DNA from: Spirodela intermedia
Lineage: Eukaryota > Streptophyta > Magnoliopsida > Alismatales > Araceae
Direction: 5' to 3'
Length of the DNA: 64,000 nt
Assembly (NCBI GenBank): GCA_902729315.2
Contig: LR746265.1
Coordinates: 4,382,892-4,446,891 of the forward strand
The notes under the pieces are model-generated. The model had not been told where the DNA came from. It saw nothing but the letters and a program-made list of their open reading frames with translations, and ran no database searches. Below are positions 35,028 to 46,901 of this stretch, one piece after another. Positions within the stretch are counted from its first letter, which is position 1. Every line of letters begins with the position of its first letter. The position numbers and the translations under genes were made by a program.

Positions 35028-36634
35028 CCAAGTGTCCTGTATTTCTGTGTACAACGGTACATCTCATATGCCCATGTTTATGTCCTATCTCTGTTCCCGT
35101 ACAAGAGAAATTCATTTATTTTCTATGTCATATGCCCATTTCTTTCATTAATATGTTGGCTGCTCACTTGGTCATTTTTCATCAATTAGCTAGTAACATT
35201 AGTCATAGAAGAGAATACGAATGCTGTCTTGCACCATACCCCGCTGCCATAGTCAAGATTGTATGGAATATGTATCGAATGATGTCCTCATTTCGTTGAT
35301 TATTATCAAATATCATTCAACATGATATTTACTCCCAACAGGAACTGTTTCATTCAACATGTTTTCCGCTTCCTGCTTCTTTTAGTTTCGGTCTTCTCCC
35401 TCTCTCCGAGTCAGAGTGGAAGCTCCAACCAGTAAGTAGGTGCCCAGGTTGCCCAAATGGTGCCGTGGGGGAATGAATTGGTTTTGTGATCCAACCACTA
35501 AACACTCCTACATTGCCTCTGCTGTAGTTTCCCTCATCATTCTCAGCACTCTCCCCGATTCTTGTTCTTGGTCATCTTCCTTTCTTCTTATGTCATCATT
35601 AGCTTGATGTTGTCACCTTCTTCAATCAAAACCCTCCTGTACCTCCCCACCTAATCAACCAACAGATCTGCGATCTGTGACAGCAGAAAAACTGCCCTAC
35701 CTTCCCACGTATTGGCCTTTTTACACAGGAGCTTGCGCTCTACAAGTGCGCTCTGCTTGTTCCACCCTTCCCCCTTACCATGCCAAGCCCTTGTGAAAAA
35801 AAAACTCCGATGGGAAGAGAAAAGACGTTGAGAAACCCTCCTAGAAACTCATCACTATAGATTTTGCATAAATGTATCGCCGTGTTATTAAGTCTGAAAT
35901 CCCTGATATGGGGTAAGATCCTCTGGAAGATCAAGCAAGTATGGTCTGGTCGAACGGATATAAAATGCCTTAATCTAATATAATACCAACTTGATCGATC
36001 TATATAACCAGAGAACACTTTATTTTCCGTCACTATGAACGTTGTTCCATCTCAAATAGAATGTTTTTTTCTGCTATTTAATGCTTTTTTTAAAAAAACT
36101 ATTCTATTACTCATGGATGGTCGTTCTTCTTTGACAGTGTACATCGTTTACTCTCACCTGGGGATCGAATATTATGAATAATTTGGAGAAACAAGGGGAT
36201 CATCCGATTGTTGCCCAACTGCTGCTTTATCTCCCATTGATGGTTAGCAAAGTCTCGTCGCATTGACGAGTCAGAGGCGCCAGACCCATCAAGTTCTGAG
36301 CGTCTTCACAGGCGCAACTCCGGACCACTTCTCTCTGTACATCTTATCCTCCTTTCTTGACAGTGTTTCTTGGCAAAACCACACATTTATTGGATCAAGT
36401 GACACAAAATTGTTGAGACTCAGGCGTGCAACGAAAGTCTAGGTAGATCATGGCAATGAAGGGTGGGGGGGAAGGCTACAAACCTATCTTGTCGTTGCTC
36501 AATACCTCCATTTTTAGTCAAATCTGCGATTGTGACCCAATATAATACCAGGTTTAGATCCTTGCGATGGGTGAAATGAAAAGGCAGGGGAATTCGTCTC
36601 TCATTTCGAAAATCTACCCAGATAACTACAAGAG

Positions 36635-36667
36635 CCCTTTCAAGACCCTTTCAAGACCCTTTCAAGA
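36635..36667. repeat. 11-bp tandem repeat, three perfect units
   Basis: Three copies of CCCTTTCAAGA, followed by a partial fourth (GCCCTTTC). Confidence 0.9.
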
Positions 36668-37259
36668 GCCCTTTCTGCGACTCCCACACAGAGAGACCAA
36701 TAAGGCGAGATCAGGGCCAAAGGAGATGAAATGACGCCATGAGAAGAAGAACAGGAGACCTGAAACGGGCTGCAACATGGCCTGAGGACGACGCGCGTTC
36801 ACATCCATCGAGCAAAGCGAGCACGAATACAAGGTATAAACTCTAACACTGTTTTATTTTAAAGATAAGGTCTTGGTCGAGCAATCCCAATGGTCAACCT
36901 CATCATGAGTTCCAAACAATATCCAAGAAAAAAAGAAAAAGAAAAGGGGGAGTCAACGGCTCTGAAAAATAGAAGAAAAATGTTTTCCTGCAAGCTAGGA
37001 CACCACGGGCACCAGAATTGAACCAATAGAATCCCCTCACCTCCATCAATTGAGTCCGTGTGTTCCTTGTCCTCCCCGGAAGATGGAAGCTGCGACCAAA
37101 AGAATATACATAAAGCATGGTCAGGGAGCGCCTCGGTGAAACCCCAAGGCATCCGTTGAAAAAATCGCCGCCAAAAATCCCCAACCAATCGACATGAGGC
37201 CAGCTATACACGGCGCAGCAATATCTCCCAGGATCCAGGCGCCATCGCCAGGTCTCTCT

Positions 37260-37365
37260 TCCTTTTTTCTTTTTTTTTCTTTTTTTTCCTTTTTTTTCTT
37301 TTATTCATGTATCTTTTTCTTTCCTTTTTTGAATTTTTTTTTTTTTGAATTTTTTTTTTTTTGGT
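37260..37365. repeat. T-rich low-complexity tract
   Basis: Interrupted T runs with C and G islands, about 110-210 bp beyond the LARP1 stop codon. It may be part of that gene's 3' UTR in the minus sense (A-rich). Confidence 0.8.
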
Positions 37366-37472
37366 CCTGCTCTCTGAAGAGCCCACCCCATTCATGATCT
37401 CGCGCCTCTGAGTTCCCTGTCTCTTCCAGCTTCCTCTGCATCTGACCTACTTAACCTCGGCAAAAATGAGAC

Positions 37473-40400
37473 CTAAAAGTTGTCGCTCCGGCCAAAGCTC
37501 CTTCCAGAACCATTTTGGGCTGCGATCTGCCCGGAGTTATCTCCATCCTGAGCTTGGCTGTTCAACTCCCCAGACGCTGATCTTCCGAGGGAAGCTCCAA
37601 GGTGAGCTTCACCCCTCCTGATATTTTCACCGGAACTGCCTTCTTCCAATCCGACATGCGCCAGCTGACCAGCCAGAGCATCGTAGTTCGGCCTCGTTGA
37701 TGGGTCCCGTGGACTAGCTGAAGTGCTTAGCGGCGGCCAATTCCTCCAGTCATTGCGTCTCCTCATCTTGTCACCCTGAAAGAGAGAACGAGGCCAGAAA
37801 AGAGTCACCGCAGAAGCAAGATCCGGTTTTAGCTGGCCAGAAAGGAAATTAAATTCAATGGTCATGCGCTGGACTGCATCTTTCAAGCGCTATATCAGAT
37901 TATCCACTGGATTGTGTTAAAGCATCGGAGGATGAATCAACTATAAGTCGACACCCACGTGATAAAAAAGACAAACCTGCAATTCAACTACTGTTGAACC
38001 CCTCACTGAATCCAATATTAGTGGGATGCTGTTCGTTAGGTTTATGACCTGCAAAGCAACAGATGGCCAGTGATCATTCTTCTGGATGAATAGACAAATA
38101 CGTCCCCACTTACGAGTAAAGATGAAGAGATCTAATTGAAATCCCATATAAGATATAACTTCTCACTGTGATTCCACAATATCACTCAAAAACGTTTCCT
38201 AAAGATGAACGGTCATATTTCAAATCGTTTCGAAAACAAAAATGCCGCCCACTGCTCAGACATAAATTTTGACCTGTAACAAAGATAAGATCTTTCAGAC
38301 GAATAAAATATCACAAACCAAGCGTTCAAATATGCATTAGATAAACTAGCGGGATGTACTAGTACTTGAGTTCCTTCCAGGCAATCCCAATACCCGACTG
38401 CCTTTTAGACTCTCTTACATTCTTCGGTCTCTATTGTTATAGGTACTACGTGTCTTACCGTATACTAAGTTCACAGATTCCACTCACTAAAAGTGAGGAT
38501 AATATCATGGTGATTACACGTGGGCGACTCTCTGCATGTGATCAACTTCGTTAAGTGGGCAGTATCAACCCCTCTTCCAGTCAATGGGGAGGAGGATGAG
38601 GCCTTGAACTGCTTTAGCCTAAGGCAAGGGAGCTCATTCACGCAGGAGAGTCGGCCGAAGCCATTTCAAACCATAGACAGCATCATTTGAAGTATTGGGC
38701 GAGCAATTGATATAAATTGATATGTAATTGATACCGGGTACTTAAAAGAGAACAAAATCTGATTTAATTAAAACCACTTTACTCCTAATTTTTATTTTTA
38801 TTGCTGTTTAAGCCCTTATCAGTAGGATCCTAGACTTCAGATAGGTTGGGGCATAGAACATTGACTTTGACAACAACCAGCTCCAGATACTTTAAGAGCC
38901 GTTTCACAAACAGAGGGGAATATTCCCTGCCAGAAGTCTAGTCAACATTTGCTAGAGAGAAGGAAACCAATATGTGTCATCTTGTTGATGGGGGGGGGAG
39001 GGGGACAGAGGGGGACAGAGAGAGAGACAGAGAGCTACAAGGAAATTGACAGAGAAGAAAGAATTAAGTAAAAAACTTGAGATGAAGGATAGTCGCCTAA
39101 CTATTTAAGTGGGTGTGTGAAGAAATGAGATGTAGGTTTTCCCACCACTTGCTGGCCGATTTTGAGCCAGTCACTATGCCCACAACGATAGGGATCTCCA
39201 AAGTCTTCTTTGCAATATCTACTTGCCTGCCACGAAGAGCTTGAACAATCATGTGCATAAAATATCCTTGGTTTAGGATCCACTCTAGCAGTAAGAGTCT
39301 TTTAGAATATACTGTCCCCTAATTGCTCTACAATTCTGCAACTATGAGTTCAAGTTCCATCAGGATTCTGGTAGTTAGTTTAGCATTTCTTTCTCAAAAT
39401 CACCATGGAAAATTCAAGGAAACTCCATTAGTACGTAGCCATATAATTTTTCCTCGACAGTTAAGGCTTAGATGACAAGATTGCTAAGGATCTAGACGCC
39501 CCTAGCAGGACCAAAACATCTGTACAGCTGTGATATGACCTTCGCGATAACTTGCAAGACTTCACTAACCCTATCGTCAGAATTCATTCACGTCATTAAT
39601 AGATTCCAGAAGATAATTTTCTCTGCTTGCTAATCAATGGAAATCCTTATTCACATTGTAGGAAATAATTGAAACAAAAAACTACTGGTCATAAATTAAA
39701 ACAATGCGTAGCATTCAGTTCGCCATCAAAAGATTAGAATTAAAATGTATAAAACCGTTGATCTAAATTATTTATCCATGGAACATTATCAGCCTATAAA
39801 TATTATATTTACTCGTGGTGTCGCAGCTTCTGAAATTGAACATGATTGCATGAACCCTTTTGGGGTTTTCAACATAAATACAGGTATAGGAAAATCATAG
39901 CATTTATGGCAAACTCTACATGATTCCATCATCCACCAATGGAAACACAATCTTATTGAATAAGAAAAAACTAAGAAGCAAAAACGAAAAAAATCATGAA
40001 TCTCAAGCACGAGCTTGAATGCTGCAGATATTAGAGGTGATCAATTTCTTCACTAATGAAGATTTCGTGATGCACTGATAAAAAATCATTCTCGGGAAAC
40101 AAAAAACCATGAAAAAGAAAATAGACCGAATTATTCATCTCGGGCACAAGCCTGAGTGACGTACATACAGAATGTGACGAACTTCTTTTTCTAAAGGAGA
40201 CTTTCTTTTCCACGAATGAAAGCTAAATATTATGCAATTAAAACATTATTAATAAAAACAGAATAAAGACTCATAAATCCGTAAGTGCGACTCCAAGTGA
40301 GGTAGATACATAAAATGATAATTTCCACAGACCAGCTATCACTACCTCAAATTAGCTCCAATGACTCCTCAATCAATGACTATTCTATGCGAGCCATATT

Positions 40401-42874
40401 TTGATCAAAGATAATCCTTCAATGATAATGCGCCAAGCAAAATAAGGTATCAAAAGACAAATCAACTCAACGTCTTATTTATATTTGGATAGTTAAGAAA
40501 GAAAAATAAACATTTTTCAAATACTTTCCCGCACATAAAGAAAACTTTCCTCACAGACTATGACAACTTAGATCTTACAGGGGACGTGTAAATTCTATGA
40601 AACAGCAAAGCGAAAGGTCTGTCTAGCATAACCAAATGAGTGGTAAGTAACTGGGATAATGTGACAGAGAACTTCCCACAATATTATTTCCTTATTTCAT
40701 GTTCAACATTTGTGACAGATTCGGATCCTTTTAAGATTGGTACAAGTATATTTAACTTTCAACATCATTCCTATGTTCTTCTTTTTCGTCTACTCGTTTG
40801 TTCAAGCACGCCTAAAATTACACTACACAAATCATAGTACCTCAAACAGACAACTCAAGTCAAGAGAAGACTCCATGCAACTGAATGAATATCATATCCA
40901 CAATGTTAAACACCTAATGAAAATCACAACTTTATGCTCGAAACTCAAATTTGAGCACCAAAAAAAGGACAGGAGAAGTCTTGAAAATGTGATAATCAAA
41001 CCATTTTATTATCTCCATTGTAGAAAGATAATAAAACCTAGAATCATATGCTAAACATTAAAGCAAGGATCGCGTTTTAAAATATAGAAGGATTAAACAG
41101 ATGTGAGTTACAGAGGATACAGCTCCGTATCAAGGCTCTGCATCCATTAACGACCGTAAACATAGTAAAACAATATGAAGCCAGCAAAGAGGACTCACTC
41201 TTCTAAAGCCAGCAACCAGGGAAACAGGGACCCAACCCTCTTCATCCATGTTTTGCCGCAAAAAAACGTCCCTACACAAATTTTCAGGACTGCAGAAAGA
41301 ATAAAAGGTCAACTCACAGTTAATAACGAAATGCGATAGCAAATAGTCCTTCAATTGTTTGCATTACCGAGCAGAGGGAAAAAAGTGAGAATAAAGTCAC
41401 CTGAAATAATATTCTATTTGTTGCAATAACATTGCTCGTAACTGCAGATCTGGTGGCGCAAAATACATTGGAGTTGGGGGAACGAAAGGCATGCCCCTCC
41501 ACGGTTCAGGGAGAGGCGGCGGCACATAGAAAACAGGCGGGGAGATATCTGCAAGATGAATCGAAGACGTCAAAACATTGAATGATCAGCAAATAATGAA
41601 AGACAGATCGAACGTTTTGAACTTCACGAGAGAAAGTACTCACCATGATAACCCATGGGGTTTGCAAAAGGACGAATCTGGGGGGGTGGAGGTATGAACG
41701 GAGCAGGACCAGGTGGTTGAGGCCGGAGGAAAGGCCTTGCCATGGCCCTAGGCTGTTGTTGCTGCTGATGTTGCGTGTGCATGTCTCTTCCACCACCGAA
41801 GGATCGATTGTTCCATTCATAGCCACCTCGTCCTTGGTCAGCACGGTTCCCAAAATTGCTATGATGGTGGCCTCCACCCCCGGCATTGTTACCTCTCCGG
41901 TTGCTATTATGATTCCGCTGGTGCTCATTTCCACCAGCCTTGGATCCATTATCCCAGTCGTTAGTCCTGCCGGGTAATTCTCTAGGAGATGGTCCTGAGG
42001 CAACAACCTTATCCGAAGCATTATGAGATGCCTCTGCTGAACCTGTTTGAGTACCAGGTGACATAATCCCACTGCTAGTAAATCCGCCACCATTGTTGTT
42101 GGGGACAGGGCCGGCCACACCACCACTACCACCATGGCGTTTCATGGCTTTCTGCCGCGCCGGAACCGCATGGCTTGCGGAGGAACTGGTGTTGGGATTA
42201 GTAGCAGTCGGTTTCGGTGATGTAGTCATGGGTGCCTGAAACAAATACAAACCAGAAAAACACGGACAAGTGAAAATTACCGCGTACGCGGAGATATGTC
42301 TTCGGTATCAACGTTACTTTAGATTTCCACAAATAGATGAGGAGAATGAGCACAATCTTACGGAAGGAACAGAGACAGATCCGTTGGCCAGACCCTTCAG
42401 TGAATCTGAGGAAGAGGACTTGAGAGAAACCTTGATGGCCTCCGAGAGGGCGGGCCAGGACTCCGCCCCCATCACCGAACCCGCGTTGATCGAACCGTTC
42501 GAAAACGTTTTCCACGCCGAATTCATCTCCTGCGACGATGCAGATGCCTCCTGGTCCACGACATTAGACGACGGCGGCGGCGTCGTCGGCGCTCCTGCAG
42601 CATCTCCCGCTCTCACATCGGCCGGGGTATCGGAGGTGGCGGTCTTGAGAGGCGAGCGATCGGACACCTGCGGAGGTGGGACGGTCGACGCCGCCGGCGT
42701 CCCCCCGGTCAGGGACGGCGCCGAGGGAGACGCCGCCGCAGCAGGGGCCGGAGTTTCATCGGATTCACCGCGGACGACGTGAGACCACGGAGAGGAGAGG
42801 TTGCGGGCATTCCGAGGGAACGGAGGGGCGTGGCTGCTGGAATAGGAGGGAGAGGAGTCCGCAGCAGTCGCCAT
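37473..42874 (-). CDS. LARP1: La-related protein 1 (LARP1B/C type)
   Basis: Six exons on the minus strand: 42874-42362, 42235-41644, 41548-41401, 41289-41199, 38048-37977, 37775-37473; 572 aa. The N-terminal two thirds is low-complexity Ser/Pro/Ala, then Gly/Asn/His-rich with poly-Gln. A Pro-rich linker (PPVFYVPPPLPEPWRGMPFV) leads to the La motif at about residues 402-485: LLQQIEYYFSPENLCRD, FLRQNMDEEGWVPVSLVAGF, LTNSIPLILDSVRGS and GDKMRRRNDWRNW. The protein ends 85 residues later with no DM15 repeats, so it matches Arabidopsis LARP1B/1C rather than the DM15-bearing LARP1A. Such proteins bind mRNA and influence stability, senescence and heat responses. Intron 4 (38049-41198) is 3.1 kb and splits the La motif; nothing recognisable lies in it. 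The Met at 42874 is the first ATG in frame. Confidence 0.94.
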
Positions 42875-44313
42875 ATTCGGGAGGCGCTTCCCCTCGTCAA
42901 TGTTAGGGTTTGGGATCGGGGGCTCGGCCAGGGATCGAGGGGGTTGGCGGGGGAGGGAGACGACGCCGGGAAGAGGAGGTGAGGCTCGCACCAGCAATTA
43001 GGTTTCTTGATCCTGGTAACTGGTTCAAAAAATACACCATTAAATACAGGCCGGCCCCCCCCCCTTCCGCTTTTGTCTCCAGATACGCAGGAGGAGAGAG
43101 AGCGGATCCGCAAATCGGATGCGGAGCAATAGGCCCTCTCTCTCTCTCTCGTCTCTCTCCTGGTGGGAACCGATTACGCACGAGCCGCCCGCAGCGCCCT
43201 CGAGTTAATTTAATGGAGGGCGTCGTAACTTAACCGAAATTAAAATCCTTTCATTCCTTTTAAATTATAATAAATTTAATAAAAAAAATTACAAGCTATT
43301 TCCAGGTAATTTATATAGAGAAATTGACTGGCGGTCAGACGTTGCAGGGCCACTGCGTTATAATAATCATTAAATATCCGGTGATATATAAATACCAGCT
43401 CTCCGGAGTCATGGGCCCAATAGAGGGAGGGCCCAATAGAGGTGCACATGGGCCTACATGTATATGGGCTGGAATACAAACGAAAGGGTCCAATGGGCTT
43501 GGCCCGAAAGTCCCCTTCCTGAAAAGGTCCGTGGCGCGTCGTTGTCGTGGGACGAATCTCGTCCGGACAAGGCCCCGTCAATGCTCCGGGTCCGATGTGT
43601 GGGCGACGTGGCAGCTCTGTTAGATCGCGGTTGCTTAGCCTGATGAAGTTCCACGTGGGAAGATTACTGCCGTCCGATCGACGTAGCCCGAGGGTCCTGG
43701 TGATATGACCTCGGGATTCCTTGTTGGCCTTGGAAGCATCCGGAGACAGCGTACGGACGTGGAGGAGCTGAGGAGCCTTTCTATGGTGTGGGGAGGGGGG
43801 GTGTCGGCCGGCAGCGGCGAGGGGGCGGCGCCGCCGCCGGGTGCGGCGGCGGACCTGCCCCTGCGGGGAGAGGACAGAGGGAACACGAGGACCACCACGT
43901 TCTGTGTCTGCGAGCCGACCATCGCCGAGCAGGTTGCAGCATCTCTGCGGATCGGAGAACCCTAACGGAAGCATATCCCGTCGTGGGACCGTCAGCCGTT
44001 GGATCGGATACACGGGCTCCCCCACCTTCTGATCCTTCTTGTTTGGGAAGGTAAGGGTATTACGGACATTGGGCACAAGGAGAGGTAGCCGTTACACATC
44101 TGCCAGCTGGATCTCGGGAGTGGGGCCCTGCCAGGCTGACAGGGGAAAACGATTTGAGCTGGAAAGAAGGCGTTGCGCTGTACTGGGCCCAGTGTACACT
44201 GGTGGACACTAGCTCCGTCTGCTGTCTTCTTTCTTGGGTTAATTATTCCTGAGCAATTATTTATTCACCGGGGTTGGGGAAAGAGGAGGAGCTTCGTGCC
44301 CGTCAGTCCTATC
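42875..44313. other. Divergent promoter region (LARP1 / PIP2)
   Basis: No gene is seen; frames here are Arg/Pro-rich and patternless. The LARP1 leader (minus sense) contains a GA run at 43137-43152. A cluster of site II-like elements lies at 43410-43510, with two perfect GGGCCCAATAGAGG copies at 43413 and 43429 plus further GGGCC and GGGCT elements. G/C-rich low-complexity sequence lies at about 43790-43870. Confidence 0.6.
43413..43442. promoter_or_regulatory. Duplicated site II-like element GGGCCCAATAGAGG
   Basis: Two perfect 14-bp copies start 16 bp apart, about 540-570 bp upstream of the LARP1 ATG and about 1 kb upstream of the PIP2 ATG. TGGGCY site II elements are known targets of TCP factors in growth and translation genes; use here is inferred. 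Confidence 0.5.
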
Positions 44314-44321
44314 CATATATC
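44314..44321 (+). promoter_or_regulatory. TATA-like box of the PIP2 gene
   Basis: CATATATC, 123-130 bp upstream of the ATG at 44444. It is followed by pyrimidine-rich TTTCTCTCTCTAG, a plausible start-site region. Confidence 0.55.
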
Positions 44322-44408
44322 CCCCGTTCATTTCTCTCTCTAGTCTCCGCATCCGTTCAGCGAGGAACGGGAGTAGTTGAGAGAGCCTGGGAGGAGAGGA
44401 GAGACTGA

Positions 44409-44410
<2 letters not shown>

Positions 44411-44443
<33 letters not shown>
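44411..44443. repeat. (AG)16 run abutting the PIP2 start codon
   Basis: Perfect 33-bp AG run in the sense strand; its last base is directly followed by ATG at 44444. Confidence 0.95.
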
Positions 44444-44446
<3 letters not shown>

Positions 44447-45559
44447 TCGAAGGAGGTGACAGTCGACGCGGAGCAGCATGTGGCCAAGGACTACACAGAC
44501 CCGCCGCCGGCGCCGCTGCTGGACCTGGGCGAGCTCCGCCTGTGGTCGTTCTACAGGGCCCTCATCGCCGAGTTCATAGCTACTCTCCTCTTCCTCTACG
44601 TCACCGTAGCCACTGTCATCGGCCACCTTAAGCAGACCGAGGCTTGCGGCGGTGTTGGCGTCCTGGGGATCGCTTGGGCCTTCGGCGGCATGATCTTCGT
44701 CCTCGTATACTGCACCGCCGGCATCTCCGGTACCTGATCTCTCCTCCCCTCGCCGACTCCTCTTCGCTCCTGTCACTCCGGCGACTGTCTAAGCGTGCTT
44801 TGCGCAGGTGGCCACATCAACCCGGCGGTGACCTTCGGGCTGTTCCTCGCGAGGAAGGTGTCGCTGCTGCGGGCCTTCCTCTACATGGTGGTGCAGTGCC
44901 TGGGGGCCATATGTGGGGTGGGTCTGGTGAAGGCCTTCATGAAGAGCCCCTACAACTCCCTCGGCGGTGGTGCCAACGTGGTGAATCCCGGCTACTCTAA
45001 GGGCACGGCCCTCGGCGCAGAGATCATCGGCACCTTCGTCCTTGTCTACACCGTGTTCTCCGCCACCGACCCCAAGCGTAGCGCCCGCGATTGCCACGTT
45101 CCGGTATGATCCTCTGACACGACGGTGCCTGTTTAGTCTCCTTCTTGCTGGTTTCCTTCTTCCCCCGCCTGCAAAATGTGTTCTCAGCTGTTCTTTGTCC
45201 TGTAGGTCCTGGCTCCCCTTCCAATCGGGTTTGCTGTGTTCATGGTGCACCTGGCCACCATCCCCATCACCGGGACGGGCATTAACCCGGCGAGGAGCTT
45301 CGGCGCCGCTGTCATCATCAACCGGGGCAATGTCTGGGACGATCATGTGCGCTTCACCCTCTCTCTCTCTCTCTCTCGCTGGTTGAGCACCAAACATCCA
45401 ACGTTCTAACCCTGTCTATGTCTACTCTGTTCTTCGTTGGAGCAGTGGATCTTCTGGGTTGGGCCCTTCGTCGGCGCTCTCGCCGCCGCAGCGTACCACC
45501 AGTACATCTTGAGGGCGGCGGCACTCAAGGCCTTGGGCTCCTTCCGCAGCAACCCCCGC

Positions 45560-45565
<6 letters not shown>
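44444..45565 (+). CDS. PIP2: Plasma membrane aquaporin, PIP2 subfamily
   Basis: Four exons: 44444-44729, 44808-45103, 45206-45346, 45446-45565; 280 aa, the usual PIP2 length. The short N-terminus with [13 protein letters not shown] precedes six membrane helices. Both NPA motifs are present ([11 protein letters not shown] and [15 protein letters not shown]), with aromatic/Arg filter residues consistent with F, H, T and R for water transport. The loop [10 protein letters not shown] and C-terminal GSFRSNPRN carry the Ser sites known to gate and target PIP2 proteins by phosphorylation. Intron 3 contains a CT run (45359-45377). The gene is bracketed by GA repeats: one abuts the ATG and another begins inside the TGA stop. 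Codon use is strongly GC-rich. The short N-terminus and long C-terminus favour PIP2 over PIP1. Confidence 0.97.

Positions 45566-45591
<26 letters not shown>
45564..45591. repeat. (GA)14 run overlapping the PIP2 stop codon
   Basis: The run begins at the G of the TGA stop (45563-45565) and continues into the 3' UTR. Confidence 0.95.
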
Positions 45592-46327
45592 TCGTCCTCT
45601 TCCGTTTGTCTGGTTTCGATTCGCTGTTCTTGATGTGATGTGTAGTGTTAGGGGGGTTTCTTGTATCAATGTCGTGGGGGTTTCTTGTCTCAATTATTAT
45701 TAGATTTGTGCATGTCGCCTAAAGTTCCTCCGGTCTTCCTTCCCTTTCATTCCCCGACGGAGCAAAGGTGGAAAGGTAAAGGCGTCGCTTTTTCTTTTAT
45801 TTTTCCCTTTACCACGGGAGGAATCCTAGATGCCCCTGAGAAAGATAGAAAGAGAGAGAGAGACCAGCTGCCTGCGTCTGAGTACGGGGGACGCTGACGT
45901 CCCCACACACCCGGTATTCAATGACTTGCAGGGGGGCCTTCACGTGGGAAGAAAGCGGTCGCGTTTACTCCACGGAGGCGAGTCTCCAAGAGACATTGGA
46001 TACCCCATCTCTCTCTCTCTCTCTCTATCTCAAAATCTCTCTCTTATTTATGGCAAGACAGAGGACTGGGATGGTAGGGCAATCTCGTCGTCTTTCTCAC
46101 TTCACCCGTTTAAAAATTTTGAGAGGGAACTGCAGTCGAGTCCGTTCTGGAGGTAGATTCAGTCCTCAGCCAGAGTCTAGGGTAGCGCTTCAGAAAGAGG
46201 ATATATGGGCATCATTCTCTGATCTGAAACCATCGGCAAATCACAGGTGATTACCCTCATATCCGCAGAGAGATATTCTCTAAGTCGCCCTCTGTGTGAA
46301 GAGCTGAATTGGGTAAGAAATATTTTT

Positions 46328-46358
<31 letters not shown>

Positions 46359-46901
46359 GAGTTGCCATGGGAGCTCAAACCCAACAGGGTAAATTCACAA
46401 GCTCTCACCTTCTCCCTTTCGAAAGGGAAGGCATGTCCAAGTCACCCTCAACCTACCCCAAAGACATCGAAGGTCATACGGTATTCGTGGGTGGATACCT
46501 CAAGAGAGGTTCTTCAACCTCCCTTCTTTACCTGAAACAGCCGTCTCTCTCGTTCTGAACCGAGTTTCTCTCTCCTCGATGTGAGAGAGGCAACGGTTCT
46601 CGACAGCGATCTTCTGAAACCTCTCAGCTTCGGGAGGGGACAGGGGATCGTCTGCTTGTTCAGTCAAAGTAGCAGGTAAGAACAGGGAGTCAGCGTCAGA
46701 CGAATTATTCTTGTTCCTCTCTTGGCGGGAAGGTCCTGCGCAGATCGATGTCCAGTTCTTAGATATTTACTACTTCACTTACATTTATAACTGGCCGACG
46801 GTATAGATCTTCCATCTGCTCTTATAAACTCCTGTTCTAATAGAGCATGAGTAATCATCTCTGCGACAGAGACGAGAGACCGGGGAGCAGCTGCTGCGGC
46901 C
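45592..46901. other. Intergenic: PIP2 3' UTR and promoter of bHLH copy A
   Basis: No gene seen. It holds CT/GA runs at about 46011-46026 and 46328-46352. A block shared with the promoter of bHLH copy B includes TTCAGTCAAAG at 46659-46669 and a TATA-like GATATTTA at 46762-46769. Confidence 0.6.
46762..46769 (+). promoter_or_regulatory. TATA-like element of bHLH copy A
   Basis: GATATTTA, 140 bp upstream of the ATG. The same octamer lies 139 bp upstream of the ATG of copy B, in an alignable setting. Confidence 0.5.

Larger units (their letters stand above)
35028..37472. other. Convergent intergenic region (HGSNAT-like / LARP1)
   Basis: No gene is supported in 2.4 kb. An open frame on the minus strand at 36859-37211 has no recognisable domain and overlaps the likely LARP1 3' flank. 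Contents: an 11-bp tandem repeat at 36635-36667, a G run near 36466-36475, and a T-rich low-complexity stretch at about 37260-37365. Confidence 0.55.

Noticed and set aside
36859-37211. Minus-strand frames of about 100 codons
   Set aside because: No domain and out of context; more likely LARP1 3' flank.
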